Origin: an uncultured bacterium
GTDB taxonomy: Bacteria > Verrucomicrobiota > Kiritimatiellia > PWTM01
Length of the DNA: 64,000 nucleotides
Direction: 5' to 3'
Assembly: GCA_938010045.1 (NCBI GenBank)
Contig: CALLFZ010000008.1
Location: 1-64,000 of the forward strand
Under the pieces are notes generated by a model. That model saw only the letters and a program-made list of their open reading frames with translations. It made no database searches and was not told the origin of the DNA. How positions within the stretch are numbered: position 1 is the first letter of the stretch; each line of letters opens with the position of its first letter. A program made the translations under genes and the position numbers. Below, in pieces: positions 20,222-30,641 of this stretch.

Positions 20222-20926
20222 ATGTTCGGGCGCCGCCCGTACCGTGATCTCGAGCGCGCCCTCGGGTACCGCTTCCGTCGTGTCGAGCTGCTCGAGGCCG
20301 CGCTGACGCATCCCTCCTACCGCCACGAGACGCCGGGAGTGGCCTCGGACAATCAACGCCTCGAGTTTCTCGGCGACGCGGTGCTCTCCCTGCTGACCTC
20401 GGCATGGCTCTACGCACGCCATCCGGAGATGTCGGAGGGCGATCTGACGCGTCGTCGCGCTCAGCTAACCCGTTCGGCGGCCTTGGAGGCGCTGGGTCGC
20501 CACCTCGGGCTCGGCGCGCTGCTGCGGCTCGGGCGCGGCGAGCTCAACTCCGGCGGCCGCGAGCGCAGTAAAATTCTCGAGGATGCCGCAGAAGCCCTGA
20601 TCGGTGCGGTATTTGTGGATGGCGGCATGAAGGGCGCCCAGATGGTCTTCCAAAAGTGTGTACTGCCCTGTCTCACCGCGGCGCCGGATCCGGCACGGTG
20701 GGACAATCCCAAGGGCGCGCTGCTGGAGTGGTCGCAGGCACATGGGTTTTCGCCGCCGGTGTACCGCGTCGTCGAGGAACGCGGTCCGATGCACTCACGT
20801 GAGTTCACGGTGGAGGTCGCTGTGAACGGAGAGCCGATGGGACGGGGCATCGGACGCAGCAAGAAAACAGCCGAACGCGAGGCCGCGCTCAATGCGCTCA
20901 GCCGGATCTCCGCCGGCGCACCGTGA
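20222..20926 (+). CDS. rnc: Ribonuclease III
   Basis: LEAALTHPSYRHE, NQRLEFLGDAVLSLL, KILEDAAEALIGAVFVDGG, dsRBD-like C-terminus GRGIGRSKKTAEREAALNAL. Confidence 0.96.
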   Translation: MFGRRPYRDLERALGYRFRRVELLEAALTHPSYRHETPGVASDNQRLEFLGDAVLSLLTSAWLYARHPEMSEGDLTRRRAQLTRSAALEALGRHLGLGALLRLGRGELNSGGRERSKILEDAAEALIGAVFVDGGMKGAQMVFQKCVLPCLTAAPDPARWDNPKGALLEWSQAHGFSPPVYRVVEERGPMHSREFTVEVAVNGEPMGRGIGRSKKTAEREAALNALSRISAGAP

Positions 20927-21057
20927 CGCGAGCCCACCCGACGCGTGGCTCGGACCTTCCGCACGGGCGGTGTCGGCGGCGGGATTGTTCGCCCAACTGC
21001 GAACGGAGAATGATCGCGGCCCCGGCGTCCGATGGATCATCTCAACGCCACCGGCCG

Positions 21058-21102
21058 TCCCAACCTTGGACCGGTCACGACGTGGCGTGTCCCTACCTTG
21101 GA
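21058..21102. repeat. Paired 13-bp TCC(A/C)(A/T)NNNTTGGA motifs (32-bp period)
   Basis: TCCCAACCTTGGA 21058-21070 and TCCCTACCTTGGA 21090-21102; same 32-bp spacing as 36817/36849. Confidence 0.6.
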
Positions 21103-21280
21103 CAAAACCTTCGAAAGGGCCGGGCATCGCGCGGCTGTAGGTCCGGGAGTCCACGGCCGATCAGAACGGTCAACGCCCCCCGGTGGGGCAAACGCGACGT
21201 CCCGCGGAGGCGGGTGCACGAGCAGCCGCCGGCGGGCGCGGCGGTGGCGGTGGGGAAGCGCGCAGCGGACCGCGAACCGC

Positions 21281-21670
21281 TCAGGCCGACTGCAGGATCA
21301 TGTTCGCGTACTGGACGGTGTCCGCCGTGCGAATCAGACCGACCGCGAACGGCACGCGCCGCTTGAACTCGACGTGCGGCTCGTACTCGACCGGCAAGCC
21401 CGCCAGCGCCTCCTCGAACCGGGCCCGCACGGAGTCCGTATTTTCTCGCAAGAACTCCTCGGCCATCCAGACGCGTCCGATCACAACCACCGGCCGGATT
21501 GCCCGCAGAACATCCAGCACGGTCGGGATGTTGTCCACCAGCGAAAGATCCACGGTTTCGATTTGAGGCCAGAACGGGAAGCCGCGGTCGGCGATCACGA
21601 GAGTGTTGGTGTGGCGCACGCGCGCCAACAGCGAGAGCACCGCCGGGTTCAAAATACCGGTGCGCAGCAT
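21281..21670 (-). CDS. RbsD/FucU family sugar mutarotase/pyranase
   Basis: MLRTGILNPAVLSLLARVRHTNTLVIADRGFPFWPQIETVDLSLVDNIPTVLDVL. Confidence 0.85.
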   Translation of the reverse strand: MLRTGILNPAVLSLLARVRHTNTLVIADRGFPFWPQIETVDLSLVDNIPTVLDVLRAIRPVVVIGRVWMAEEFLRENTDSVRARFEEALAGLPVEYEPHVEFKRRVPFAVGLIRTADTVQYANMILQSA

Positions 21671-21700
21671 GGGCGCCTCTCCATCAACGGATGAGCAGCA

Positions 21701-22087
21701 TCACTCCGCGGTGTCCGGCCCGCCGCCCGGAACGGGGGTGGAATTCGGGTCCGCCGGCGCTGGCGGATCGTCCACCGGCGCAGGAGGTTCGATCGGCCGG
21801 CGAGCGTCTGCTTGGGCGTGATGGTGATGCCGGTGATGGCGGCGGCGCTTGTTGCCGCCCTGACCCGGATGCCGGAATTCGTTTCCGTAGCGCGAGTTGC
21901 CCCCGTAGCCGCCGGACGGATATCCGGGGGCGTAGTTGCCGCCATAGCCCCCACCGTACCCAGTGGCTCGGTTGTAGATCGAGTTACCCCGCGCCCCGCC
22001 GTTGCCTCGCGATTGCAGTTCGTTGGCGATATCGCGCAGCAAGCGGGCCAGCTCGTGCAGCGGCATTTGCCGTAGGTCCACTCTCAT
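21701..22087 (-). CDS. Small Gly/Tyr/His-rich low-complexity protein
   Basis: MRVDLRQMPLHELARLLRDIANELQSRGNGGARGNSIYNRATGYGGGYGGNYAPGYPSGGYGGNSRYGNEF...KRRRHHRHHHHAQADARR. Confidence 0.6.
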   Translation of the reverse strand: MRVDLRQMPLHELARLLRDIANELQSRGNGGARGNSIYNRATGYGGGYGGNYAPGYPSGGYGGNSRYGNEFRHPGQGGNKRRRHHRHHHHAQADARRPIEPPAPVDDPPAPADPNSTPVPGGGPDTAE

Positions 22088-22237
22088 GGCGGTCTCCCGT
22101 GTCGCCCCGCCGGCCCAGGTCGGTCCGTCGGGCCGCTGTTCACTGTTCCATCGCACCTTCGGGCGACGGTCCCTCGCCTCTTCCCTCTCCATTGCGGCCG
22201 GCGCCAGCTCCCCAAAGGGCTCGCCGCCGGCGCTTCG

Positions 22238-23482
22238 TTACACGGCCGTGAAACAAAGTGTCGCGTTGTGTCCGCCGAATCCGAGTGAGTTCTTGAGGCA
22301 GGCGCGCACGCGAAGCTCGCGGGCCTGATTCGGCACATAGTCGAGGTCGCAGTCGGGATCGGGTGTCGTGTAGTTGATCGTTGGCGGAACGACGCCGCGA
22401 TGAATCGCGAGCGCGCAGACGATCGACTCAACCCCGCCCGCGGCCCCCAGCAAGTGTCCGATCATGGACTTGGTGGAGCTGACCGCGACGCGGCGCGCGG
22501 CGGTGTCGCCCAGGGCGGCCTTGATGGCCATGGTCTCGCAGCGGTCGTTCAATTCGGTGCTGGTGCCGTGGGCGTTGATGTAATCCACCTGATCTGCCGG
22601 CACGCCGGCGTCGGCGAGGGCCAGCCGCATGGCCTGGGCGGCGCCCTCGCCGCGCTCGTCGGGCGCGGTGATGTGGAAGGCATCGCAGGTGGCGCCGTAG
22701 CCGGCCAGTTCGCAGTAGATTCGCGCGCCGCGGCGCCGCGCGTGTTCATATTCCTCGAGCACGAGCGCGCCCGCTCCTTCGCCGATCACAAACCCATCTC
22801 GGTCGCGATCGAACGGACGGCTGGCGCGGGGTGGGTCGTCGTTGCGGGTGCTGAGCGCGCGCATCGCGCAGAATCCGCCCACACCCAACTCCATGATCGC
22901 CGCCTCGCTGCCGCCGGCGATCATCACGTCGGCCCGGCCTTCGCGGATCATGCGCATGGCCTCGCCCAGCGAGTGCGTGCCGGTCGCGCACGCGGAGACG
23001 ACTGCAAAGTTCGGCCCCCGCAGACCGAACTCAATTGCGATCAATCCCGGCAGGATGTTCGTGATCATCTGCGGGATCATGAACGGAGAGAATCGAGACG
23101 GGCCGCGGTCGTAAAACACCTTGGTCTGCTGAAAAAGGATGTGAAGCCCGCCGATACCGCTGCTCATCAGCGCACCGGCGCGCGTCAGGTCCTCCCGGCT
23201 CCAGTCGATTCCGGCATTCGCCACCGCCATTTTGGCCGCCGCCAGGCCGTAGTGGCAGAACGGATCCATGCGCCGCTGATCCTTTTTCGGGATGAAGCGG
23301 TCGGCATCGAAGTCACGAACCTCCCCGGCGATGCGCGAGTCAAACGCGGACGCGTCGAACTTCGTGATCGGCCCCACACCGGACTCGCCGCGCAACATGC
23401 GCGACCACGCCCCTTCCAGATCGCACCCCAACGGAGTGATCCAGCCGAGACCTGTGACGACAACTCTGCGACGATCCGACAC
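22238..23482 (-). CDS. fabF: Beta-ketoacyl-ACP synthase II
   Basis: [70 protein letters not shown]. Confidence 0.96.
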   Translation of the reverse strand: MSDRRRVVVTGLGWITPLGCDLEGAWSRMLRGESGVGPITKFDASAFDSRIAGEVRDFDADRFIPKKDQRRMDPFCHYGLAAAKMAVANAGIDWSREDLTRAGALMSSGIGGLHILFQQTKVFYDRGPSRFSPFMIPQMITNILPGLIAIEFGLRGPNFAVVSACATGTHSLGEAMRMIREGRADVMIAGGSEAAIMELGVGGFCAMRALSTRNDDPPRASRPFDRDRDGFVIGEGAGALVLEEYEHARRRGARIYCELAGYGATCDAFHITAPDERGEGAAQAMRLALADAGVPADQVDYINAHGTSTELNDRCETMAIKAALGDTAARRVAVSSTKSMIGHLLGAAGGVESIVCALAIHRGVVPPTINYTTPDPDCDLDYVPNQARELRVRACLKNSLGFGGHNATLCFTAV

Positions 23483-23534
23483 GTTCGCCTCGAAACGAGC
23501 CGCCGCGGTGGACGGCGGCGGCGGCCGGATTCGA

Positions 23535-23771
23535 TCAGTTGAACCCTCGTTCCTTCAGGTAGTTCAACACCGCGCCGACCGTAGTCAGCTTTTCGGCGTC
23601 CTCATCGGGGATTTCCACCCCAAACGCCTCTTCGAAGGCCATCACAAGTTCGACGGTGTCGAGGGAGTCGGCGCCGAGATCCTCAATGAAGGATGCCTCG
23701 GGCGTGACCTGTTCCTTGTTGACGCCGAGCTGGTCGGCGATGAGATCCCGGACCTTGTCTTCGAGTGACAT
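23535..23771 (-). CDS. acpP: Acyl carrier protein
   Basis: [62 protein letters not shown]. Confidence 0.98.
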   Translation of the reverse strand: MSLEDKVRDLIADQLGVNKEQVTPEASFIEDLGADSLDTVELVMAFEEAFGVEIPDEDAEKLTTVGAVLNYLKERGFN

Positions 23772-23806
23772 GTTGGCTTCTCCTTCTTCTTCCGGCTCGT
23801 GGCGGG

Positions 23807-24553
23807 TCAGGCCATCACCATTCCCCCGCACACGGAAATCACCTGGCCTGTCACGTAGGCCGAATCGTCGCTGGCCAGAAACAGCACCACGCGCGCCACG
23901 TCGTCGGGCTCGCCGAACCGCCCCAGGGGGATCGAGCTCAGCATACGGTTCCGCAGCTCGTCGGGAAGTTTATCCGTCATGGCCGTCCGGATAAAGCCCG
24001 GCGCAACCGCGTTGGCCCGCACGTTCCGCGAGGCCAGCTCTCGGGCAACCGCACGGGTCAACGCGATCAGGCCGCCCTTCGACGCCGCATAGTTGGCCTG
24101 GCCGGCGTTGCCGATGATGCCGATGACCGAGGCGATGTTCACGATCGAGCCCGAGCGCTGCTTCAACATCCAGCGGCTGGCAGCCTTCGTGAACAGAAAT
24201 GCTCCCTTCAGATTCACGTTGAGCACCGCGTCCCAATCGGCCTCGGACATGCGGGCGAGGAACGTGTCGCGCGTGATGCCTGCGTTGTTCACAAGGACGT
24301 CGAGCCGGCCCCACGCCTTGGCCACCGCGTTGACGCCGGCCTCGACCTGGTCGGCCCGGCTCACATCACAGGCGAACGTTTCGACGCGACGCCCGGCCGC
24401 CCGGATCGCGGCGGCGGTCTCCTCGAGCCACGACGCGTCCAGATCACACACAGCGACGTCCGCGCCCGCCTGAGCCAGACGAACGGCGATCGCCCGCCCG
24501 ATTCCACGAGCCGCGCCCGTCACCAGCGCTGTCTTCCCACTGAGATCCGCCAT
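23807..24553 (-). CDS. fabG: 3-oxoacyl-ACP reductase
   Basis: [79 protein letters not shown]. Confidence 0.96.
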   Translation of the reverse strand: MADLSGKTALVTGAARGIGRAIAVRLAQAGADVAVCDLDASWLEETAAAIRAAGRRVETFACDVSRADQVEAGVNAVAKAWGRLDVLVNNAGITRDTFLARMSEADWDAVLNVNLKGAFLFTKAASRWMLKQRSGSIVNIASVIGIIGNAGQANYAASKGGLIALTRAVARELASRNVRANAVAPGFIRTAMTDKLPDELRNRMLSSIPLGRFGEPDDVARVVLFLASDDSAYVTGQVISVCGGMVMA

Positions 24554-24586
24554 CGGCGGCACCCCTTCTGCCAACCCCACGCCCGC

Positions 24587-25528
24587 TCAGCGGGTGCCGG
24601 ACAGCGTCCGGACGACCGCGTCCAACGTCGGGGAATCGCATACGTTAAGGATTTCGGCGTCCTTGTCAATGCGACGGATGAGCCCCGACAGTACGCGACC
24701 CGGTCCGGCCTCGACGAACCGGCTGATCCCCATCCTGCGCAGCGTCTGCACGCACTCGACCCAGCGTACGGGCGATGTGACCTGCTCCACCATGCGCGCG
24801 CGGATTTCGTCGGGCGAGCCGTGCGGGCGCGCCGTCACGTTTGAGATGACCGGAACGCGGGGGGGATGGATCGGCACGTCGGCCAGCACCTCGGCGAGCC
24901 GGCGGGCGGCCGACGCCATCCGCGAGGAATGGAACGCGCCAGCCACCGCCAGGGGGATCACTCGGCGGGCGCCCCGTTCGGTCGCGAGTCGGGCGGCGGC
25001 CTCAACGGCGTCCTTCCGTCCGGACAGCACGGTCTGTTCCGGGGAGTTCAGGTTCGCGATTTCGGCGCCGCTGGCGGCGGCCACCTCGCGCAGCGCCTCG
25101 GGCGAAAGACCGATCACGCTCACCATGCCCCCGGGCGCCGCCTCGCAAGCCTCCTGCATAAACCGGCCGCGCGCCGCCAGTACGCGGACCGTGTCCACAA
25201 AGGACAACGCCCCCGCCAGCCACAGCGCCGCCCACTCGCCGGAGCTTAGCCCCGCGGCGGCGGACCAAACCAGGCCCGGCACTGATTCCGCCAGCGCCTC
25301 CGCGCAAATGACGCTCACCACGAAGATCGCGGGCTGCGCCCGGTCGGAACGGGTCAGCTCCTCGGCCGGCCCCTCGGCGCACAGGCGGCGAAGGTCGTAA
25401 CCCAATATCTCCGAGGCCTCGGCCCATCGCGCGGCGGCCGCCGGCCGCTGCGCGGCGAGGTCGATCCCCATGCCGAGGCTCTGCGCCCCCTGCCCCGGGA
25501 ACACAGCGCCCATCATCGTTGAATTCAT
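24587..25528 (-). CDS. fabD: Malonyl-CoA:ACP transacylase
   Basis: AVFPGQGAQSLGMG; AAGLSSGEWAALWLAGALSF (GxSxG-type); VAGAFHSSRM. Confidence 0.95.
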   Translation of the reverse strand: MNSTMMGAVFPGQGAQSLGMGIDLAAQRPAAAARWAEASEILGYDLRRLCAEGPAEELTRSDRAQPAIFVVSVICAEALAESVPGLVWSAAAGLSSGEWAALWLAGALSFVDTVRVLAARGRFMQEACEAAPGGMVSVIGLSPEALREVAAASGAEIANLNSPEQTVLSGRKDAVEAAARLATERGARRVIPLAVAGAFHSSRMASAARRLAEVLADVPIHPPRVPVISNVTARPHGSPDEIRARMVEQVTSPVRWVECVQTLRRMGISRFVEAGPGRVLSGLIRRIDKDAEILNVCDSPTLDAVVRTLSGTR

Positions 25529-26562
25529 GCGCGGCCCGTCCATTCCATTACGGTGGCTCCCCACGTAAAACCCGCACCGAAGGCGACCATCAACACGAGG
25601 TCGCCCTCACGGATCCGGCCGTCCCGCACGGCCTCGTCCAGCGCTAAGCCGATCGAGGCGGCGGATGTGTTGCCATACTTCTCCACGTTCACAATGAAGC
25701 GACTGGCCGGGCAATGAAGCCGCTCGCCGATCGCCGCAATGATTCGGAGGTTGGCCTGGTGAGGGATGACCCAGCGAATGTCCGAGATGGAAAGCCCCGC
25801 CTTGTGCAGCGCAGCGAGGCCCGCCTCGGCCATATGCGTGACCGCATAGCGAAACACCTCCCGCCCTCGCATCCGCAGACAATGCTCGCGCGCGGCGACC
25901 GTTTCGGCGGTGGCGGGACGACGAGACCCGCCAGCCGGGATCATGAGCAGATCCGAGAGCGACCCGTCCGAGCCGAACACGGACGAGATGATCCCGCGCC
26001 GCCCCGCCGGCACGGGTCGCAGCACTGCCGCCCCCGCGCCGTCGCCGAACAGCACGCACGTCGAGCGATCAGTCCAATCAAGGACGGCGCTCATTTTCTC
26101 GGCCCCGATCACGAGCGCGGTCTGCGCAGCACCCGCGGCAATATAGCACCGCGCGGTCTCCATGCCGTACAGAAAACCCGAACAAGCGGCCTCCAACCCC
26201 ATGCAAAAGGCGCGGTCGGCGCCCAATTGGCGCTGCACGAGACAGGCGGTGTTCGGAAAGGGGTAGTCGGGCGTGATCGTCGCAACGACGATCATGTCGA
26301 GATCTGCAGGCTTGACGCCCGCCGCCTCCAGGGCCCGGCGGCCGGCCACGACGGCCAAATCCGAGGTGGCCTCGTGCTCGGCGGCGATCCGGCGTTCGCG
26401 CATGCCCGTCCGGCTGACGATCCACTCGTTCGTCGTCGCCACGATCCGCTCGAGGTCGTGGTTGGTGAGCACCCGCGAAGGCACATGCGATCCGACGCCC
26501 GTCATCCCCACCGCGCGCACGATGCCGGACGGCACGGACGAGTCTGCGCCGGCCGCCGTCAC
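25525..26562 (-). CDS. fabH: Beta-ketoacyl-ACP synthase III (start codon uncertain; ORF reaches 26589)
   Basis: VGSHVPSRVLTNHDLERIVATTNEWIVSRTGMRERRIA; GLEAACSGFLYGMETA; GTGA overlap with the plsX stop supports a GTG start at 26562; ATGA-type overlap with fabD. Confidence 0.93.
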   Translation of the reverse strand: MTAAGADSSVPSGIVRAVGMTGVGSHVPSRVLTNHDLERIVATTNEWIVSRTGMRERRIAAEHEATSDLAVVAGRRALEAAGVKPADLDMIVVATITPDYPFPNTACLVQRQLGADRAFCMGLEAACSGFLYGMETARCYIAAGAAQTALVIGAEKMSAVLDWTDRSTCVLFGDGAGAAVLRPVPAGRRGIISSVFGSDGSLSDLLMIPAGGSRRPATAETVAAREHCLRMRGREVFRYAVTHMAEAGLAALHKAGLSISDIRWVIPHQANLRIIAAIGERLHCPASRFIVNVEKYGNTSAASIGLALDEAVRDGRIREGDLVLMVAFGAGFTWGATVMEWTGRA

Positions 26563-27566
26563 TGCCGTCCCCACTCCGCAATACCGCATTCGATCTTGTC
26601 CGGTACGCGTCGGCGGACCGCCTCGATCGCGACCCGGATCCCGTTGGCCGCCGCCGTCGCGTTCGAGGCACCGTGCGCGATGATCACGACTCCTCGCACG
26701 CCAAGGAGGGGAGCGCCGCCGTACGATGAGGCGTCCGCCCGCCGCCGCAGCTGAGCCAAACCGTTGCGGATCAGCAGCGCGCCGAGCCGCCGCGCCCAGC
26801 TGTCCATCAGCGTGTCCTTCAGGGCCCGGCCGAAGAAGTGCGCGACGCTCTCACAGGTTTTCAGCACGACATTGCCGACGAAACCATCGCACACCACTAC
26901 GTCCACGCGGCCGCTGAAGAGGTCGTTGCCTTCGATGTTGCCTTCGAACCGCAACAGCGAGGCGCGGAGCTTCGCGAGAGCCTCGCGGGTGATTTCGTTG
27001 CCCTTCGTCTCCTCACCGCCAATGCTGAGTAGACCGACGCGCGGCGCTGGAATGCCGACGATCTCCCGAGCGTACACCGCGCCCATCACCGCGAATTGAA
27101 CGAGCAGGTCGGCCGAGCAGTCCGGCGTGGCGCCCGCATCGATCAGCACCCACGGCAAGGAGCCTGGACCGGGCATCGAGGTGGCGATCGCCGGCCGCAG
27201 CACGCCGGGGAGCGTCCGCAGCTTCAGCGTGGCCGACGCCACCACGGCGCCGGTGTTCCCGGCCGAAAACATGGCATCGGCCTCGCCGTTTTTCACCAGA
27301 TCCATCGCGCGGTTGATCGAGGAGTCGCGCTTGCGGCGAACCGCGGCGGCCGCCGGTTCGCCCATCTCCACCACTTCGGTCGCCGGCAGAATTCTCACAC
27401 GGGGCGGCAGCCGGCCACCTGACACCGCGCCAAGAATCTCCGGCTCCCGCCCGACGAGGATCAACTCCTCCACATCCTCCGGGAGATGGTCGGCCGCCTG
27501 CAGCGCGCCCGCCACGATTTCGCGAGGGGCAAAATCGCCCCCCATCGCGTCAATCGCGATCCGCAT
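26559..27566 (-). CDS. plsX: Phosphate acyltransferase PlsX
   Basis: MRIAIDAMGGDFAPREIVAGALQAA; FSAGNTGAVVASATLKLRTLPGVLRPAIAT; GFVGNVVLKTCESVA. Confidence 0.96.
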   Translation of the reverse strand: MRIAIDAMGGDFAPREIVAGALQAADHLPEDVEELILVGREPEILGAVSGGRLPPRVRILPATEVVEMGEPAAAAVRRKRDSSINRAMDLVKNGEADAMFSAGNTGAVVASATLKLRTLPGVLRPAIATSMPGPGSLPWVLIDAGATPDCSADLLVQFAVMGAVYAREIVGIPAPRVGLLSIGGEETKGNEITREALAKLRASLLRFEGNIEGNDLFSGRVDVVVCDGFVGNVVLKTCESVAHFFGRALKDTLMDSWARRLGALLIRNGLAQLRRRADASSYGGAPLLGVRGVVIIAHGASNATAAANGIRVAIEAVRRRVPDKIECGIAEWGRQ

Positions 27567-27581
27567 CGTCGCGCAACAGCA

Positions 27582-27764
27582 TCACTCAGTGGACATCGTC
27601 ACGACCTGCCGGTCGCCGTAGTACCCGCAGCTTGCGCACACGCGGTGGGGCTGCGCCCACGCACCGCACTTTGGGCAACGGCTCAGCGGCGGCTTCGGCC
27701 GCCGGTGGGACCGAACTCGCATCTGCTTCCGACTCTTTGACTTGCGTCTCTTCGGAACACCCAT
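27582..27764 (-). CDS. rpmF: 50S ribosomal protein L32 (zinc-ribbon form)
   Basis: MGVPKRRKSKSRKQMRVRSHRRPKPPLSRCPKCGAWAQPHRVCASCGYYGDRQV. Confidence 0.96.
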   Translation of the reverse strand: MGVPKRRKSKSRKQMRVRSHRRPKPPLSRCPKCGAWAQPHRVCASCGYYGDRQVVTMSTE

Positions 27765-27768
27765 GTGC

Positions 27769-28272
27769 TCATCTCCTTGCCGACGGCGGCGGATCAAACG
27801 GCTCGTGCGGGGACCAGTTGTCCAAAGCCGCCCACTCTCGCCCCGCCGGCGCGTCGCCTGGCCCACACGTGCATGGCCCTTCGTTCAGGTTGCGGCCGCA
27901 CTTGGGGCACAGGCCCGCACAGCCCGGCGCGCACAGCGGGTGCGGCTCCAACCGAAGCAGCAACGCCTCCCGCAGATCGGGAGTGATATCCACATCCCGC
28001 TGGCCCTCACGCGTCTCGTATTGGTACAGAAAACATGATTCTCGCGAAAAAGTCGAGAACGAGCAACCGCACCGGCGGCAGGTCGCCCCCAGCCGCACCT
28101 CGACCGTGCCGCGAACCACCAGCCGCCGGCCCACCATACGGGCCTCCAGGTGGTACCGAATGGGCCCCTCCGGCGCGTACAAATCCGCCGCCGTCAAATC
28201 GAGAAGCGCGGCGTCCTCCTCGCCCTCGAACACGGACCCATCCGCGGAGACCTTCGAAATCTCGATGATCAT
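27769..28272 (-). CDS. YceD/DUF177 family protein
   Basis: RGTVEVRLGATCRRCGCSF...REALLLRLEPHPLCAPGCAGLCPKCGRNLNEGPCTC; position immediately upstream of rpmF. Confidence 0.88.
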   Translation of the reverse strand: MIIEISKVSADGSVFEGEEDAALLDLTAADLYAPEGPIRYHLEARMVGRRLVVRGTVEVRLGATCRRCGCSFSTFSRESCFLYQYETREGQRDVDITPDLREALLLRLEPHPLCAPGCAGLCPKCGRNLNEGPCTCGPGDAPAGREWAALDNWSPHEPFDPPPSARR

Positions 28273-28778
28273 GCGGGACCGTCCTTCACGCCAAGGCCCT
28301 GCGAAAACCGTTCCTGCAGCGCCGCCCAGGCACAGGGCGGAACGAACCGGCGCACATCCCCACCGAGCTCCGCGATTTGCCGGACTGTGCTGGAACTAAC
28401 GTAGCTGTACTCCTCGCTCGGCATCAGAAACAGCGTTTCGATGTCCGGGGCCAGCTTCCGGTTCGTCAACGCCATTTGGAACTCGAACTCGAAGTCGGAA
28501 AACGCCCGCAGTCCGCGCACGAGCACCCGCACTCCCTTCGACCGGGCAAACTCGACCAGCAGCCCGTCGAACAGCTTGACCTCAACGTTCCGTAGCTCTC
28601 GCACCGCCTCGGCCGCGATCGCGGCGCGCTGTTCTGGTGAGAACATGGTCCGCTTGGGGGGCTGGCGCGCCACCGCAAGGATCAGCCGCGGAAAAATGGC
28701 CGCCGCGCGTCCGATCAGATCGAGGTGCCCGAGCGTGATGGGATCAAAGGTGCCCGCGTAAATGGCTGCTCGATTCAT
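28269..28778 (-). CDS. coaD: Phosphopantetheine adenylyltransferase
   Basis: AIYAGTFDPITLGHLDLIGRAAAIFPRLILAVA; VLVRGLRAFSDFEFEFQMALTNRKLAPDIETLFLMPSEEYSYVSSSTVRQIAELGGDV. Confidence 0.97.
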   Translation of the reverse strand: MNRAAIYAGTFDPITLGHLDLIGRAAAIFPRLILAVARQPPKRTMFSPEQRAAIAAEAVRELRNVEVKLFDGLLVEFARSKGVRVLVRGLRAFSDFEFEFQMALTNRKLAPDIETLFLMPSEEYSYVSSSTVRQIAELGGDVRRFVPPCAWAALQERFSQGLGVKDGPA

Positions 28779-28814
28779 GGATTGCCTCGGCTTCCCCCTC
28801 TCGAAAGCATCAGC

Positions 28815-29909
28815 TCAGCGCGACCTCCGCCGCCCAGACCGCGAGCGCGCCCGGCGGCGACGCGCGGGTCCACCCCCCGCCGCCCGCGGCGCGGGCGAGC
28901 TCACTCTCGCTCGGCGCGCCCGGCGGATGGCGGCGCACCGCCGAGATCGCCCGCGGGCGCCCGCGCGCAGGCGGGTCCGCGCCTCCTCACTTTCCGGCCG
29001 GGCGGCATCGGACGCCGTGACCTCCGGCCCCGAGGGCTGCCCCGACGGCTCTTCAAAGTGGAATGGCGAATCGGGCGGCGGATACTTCGGGTGCGGCACT
29101 TTCTCCTCCAATAAGTCCCTGAGTTTCGCCAATGCGGAGTTTTGAAGCTGCCGCACCCGCTCGCGCGTGATGCGGAAACGCCGCCCCACGTCCTCAAGGG
29201 TTTCGATCGACGCCCCGCCAAGGCCGAAGCGGTATTTCAGAATTTCTCGCTCGCGATAGGGTAGATAGCGGATCAGTTTTTCGGCCTGCGTCCGGAGCTG
29301 CTCGTCGGCCAGTTCCTCGGCAGGCGTCCGTGCGCGCTCGTCACCGACGATCTCGCCGAACGTGCTCCCGTTCTCGTCGCCGATCGGCGCGTCCAGCGAG
29401 GTTGGGCGGATTGCCACCGTCTGCCAGTGCGTGATCGTGGCCTCGTCGAGGCCCATTTCCGACGCGATCTCGGCGTCGGTCGGATCCCGGCCCAGCTCTT
29501 CGGCCAGCTTCCGTTCGGCCTTGCGCATCCGCGAAATCTTGTCCACGAGGTGCGCGGGCAGCCGGATCGTCTTACTCTGGTTGGCCAGCGCGCGTTTGAT
29601 CGCCTGCTTGATCCACCAGGCGGCGTACGTGCTGAGCTTGCCGCCCTTCCGCGGATCAAACCGTTCGACCGCCTTCACGAGGCCGATGTTGCCCTCAGAG
29701 ATGAGGTCCAGCAACGGAAGTCCATAGCGGGCATAATCCTGGGCGATCTTGACCACCAGCCGAAGGTTCGCCGCGATCATCCTCTGCCGGGCCTCCATGT
29801 CGCCCTTGCGGATGCGGGCGGCCAACTCGATTTCCTCTTCAGGCGTCAGCAGGTCCACCTCGCCAATTTCCTGAAGATAGATTCGAATTGTCTTGTCGCC
29901 ATCACTCAT
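28815..29909 (-). CDS. rpoD: RpoD/SigA-type RNA polymerase sigma factor with long Arg-rich C-terminal extension
   Basis: RLVVKIAQDYARYGLPLLDLISEGNIGLVKAVERFDPRKGGKLSTYAAWWIKQAIKRALANQSKTIRLP; region 4 REREILKYRFGLGG...ITRERVRQLQNSALAKLRDLL. Confidence 0.92.
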   Translation of the reverse strand: MSDGDKTIRIYLQEIGEVDLLTPEEEIELAARIRKGDMEARQRMIAANLRLVVKIAQDYARYGLPLLDLISEGNIGLVKAVERFDPRKGGKLSTYAAWWIKQAIKRALANQSKTIRLPAHLVDKISRMRKAERKLAEELGRDPTDAEIASEMGLDEATITHWQTVAIRPTSLDAPIGDENGSTFGEIVGDERARTPAEELADEQLRTQAEKLIRYLPYREREILKYRFGLGGASIETLEDVGRRFRITRERVRQLQNSALAKLRDLLEEKVPHPKYPPPDSPFHFEEPSGQPSGPEVTASDAARPESEEARTRLRAGARGRSRRCAAIRRARRARVSSPAPRAAGGGPARRRRARSRSGRRRSR

Positions 29910-30011
29910 AGTCCGTCCCGCCGCCGTCCGTCCGAGCCGGACCGGCAACCTCGCTGCTGCGCATTGTCCCACATGCCCACCGGGAACGAAAGCCGTGCCC
30001 GGCCGCCGCCC

Positions 30012-30641
30012 TCATCTCAGCTCGACAGACTCGATTCGCACCGGCTGCAGCGGCATGGCCTCGGATGGCCCGATGGCACCGGTCGGCACCGCCGCGATGC
30101 GATCCACGGTCTCCATCCCGCGGACCACGCGGCCGAAGACGCAATAACCGTAACCCTCCGGCGTCGGCGCGCGGTGATCCAGCGCAAGGTTGTCCGCCAG
30201 ATTGATGAAAAACTGGGCGGTCGCGCTGTGCGGGTCTGGCGTGCGGGCCATCGCCACCGTGCCCCGCCGGTTGGAGACGCGGTTCGAGGCCTCGTTGCGG
30301 ATGGGCGGCCGCGTCGGTTTCTCGCGGAGGTCCGGCGTGAACCCGCCCCCTTGGATCACAAAGCCGGGAATGACTCGATGGAACAGTGTTCCGTTGTAGT
30401 GGCCCTCCTTCGCGTACTCCGCGAAGTTTCTCACCGTCAGCGGCGCGCGGTCGCCGAACAGCTCGATCTCGATCTCGCCGAGGCTGGTCCGGATCACCGC
30501 GCCCGTCGGCAGCGCCGGCGCTCTCGGTGCCTCCGTCGGCACCGACGCGGCCGCATCCTTCGCCTCGGTCGCGCGATCCGGGACACGCCCGCACCCGGCA
30601 ACCAGCCACACCACGAACGCGATTCGCATTCCACGTTTCAT
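30012..30641 (-). CDS. Peptidylprolyl isomerase (cyclophilin type), predicted lipoprotein
   Basis: LVAGCGR lipobox; [54 protein letters not shown]. Confidence 0.92.
   Translation of the reverse strand: MKRGMRIAFVVWLVAGCGRVPDRATEAKDAAASVPTEAPRAPALPTGAVIRTSLGEIEIELFGDRAPLTVRNFAEYAKEGHYNGTLFHRVIPGFVIQGGGFTPDLREKPTRPPIRNEASNRVSNRRGTVAMARTPDPHSATAQFFINLADNLALDHRAPTPEGYGYCVFGRVVRGMETVDRIAAVPTGAIGPSEAMPLQPVRIESVELR

Noticed and set aside
22549-22749. Short ORFs within fabF antisense or alternate frames
   Set aside because: Overlap a canonical fabF gene without independent support.
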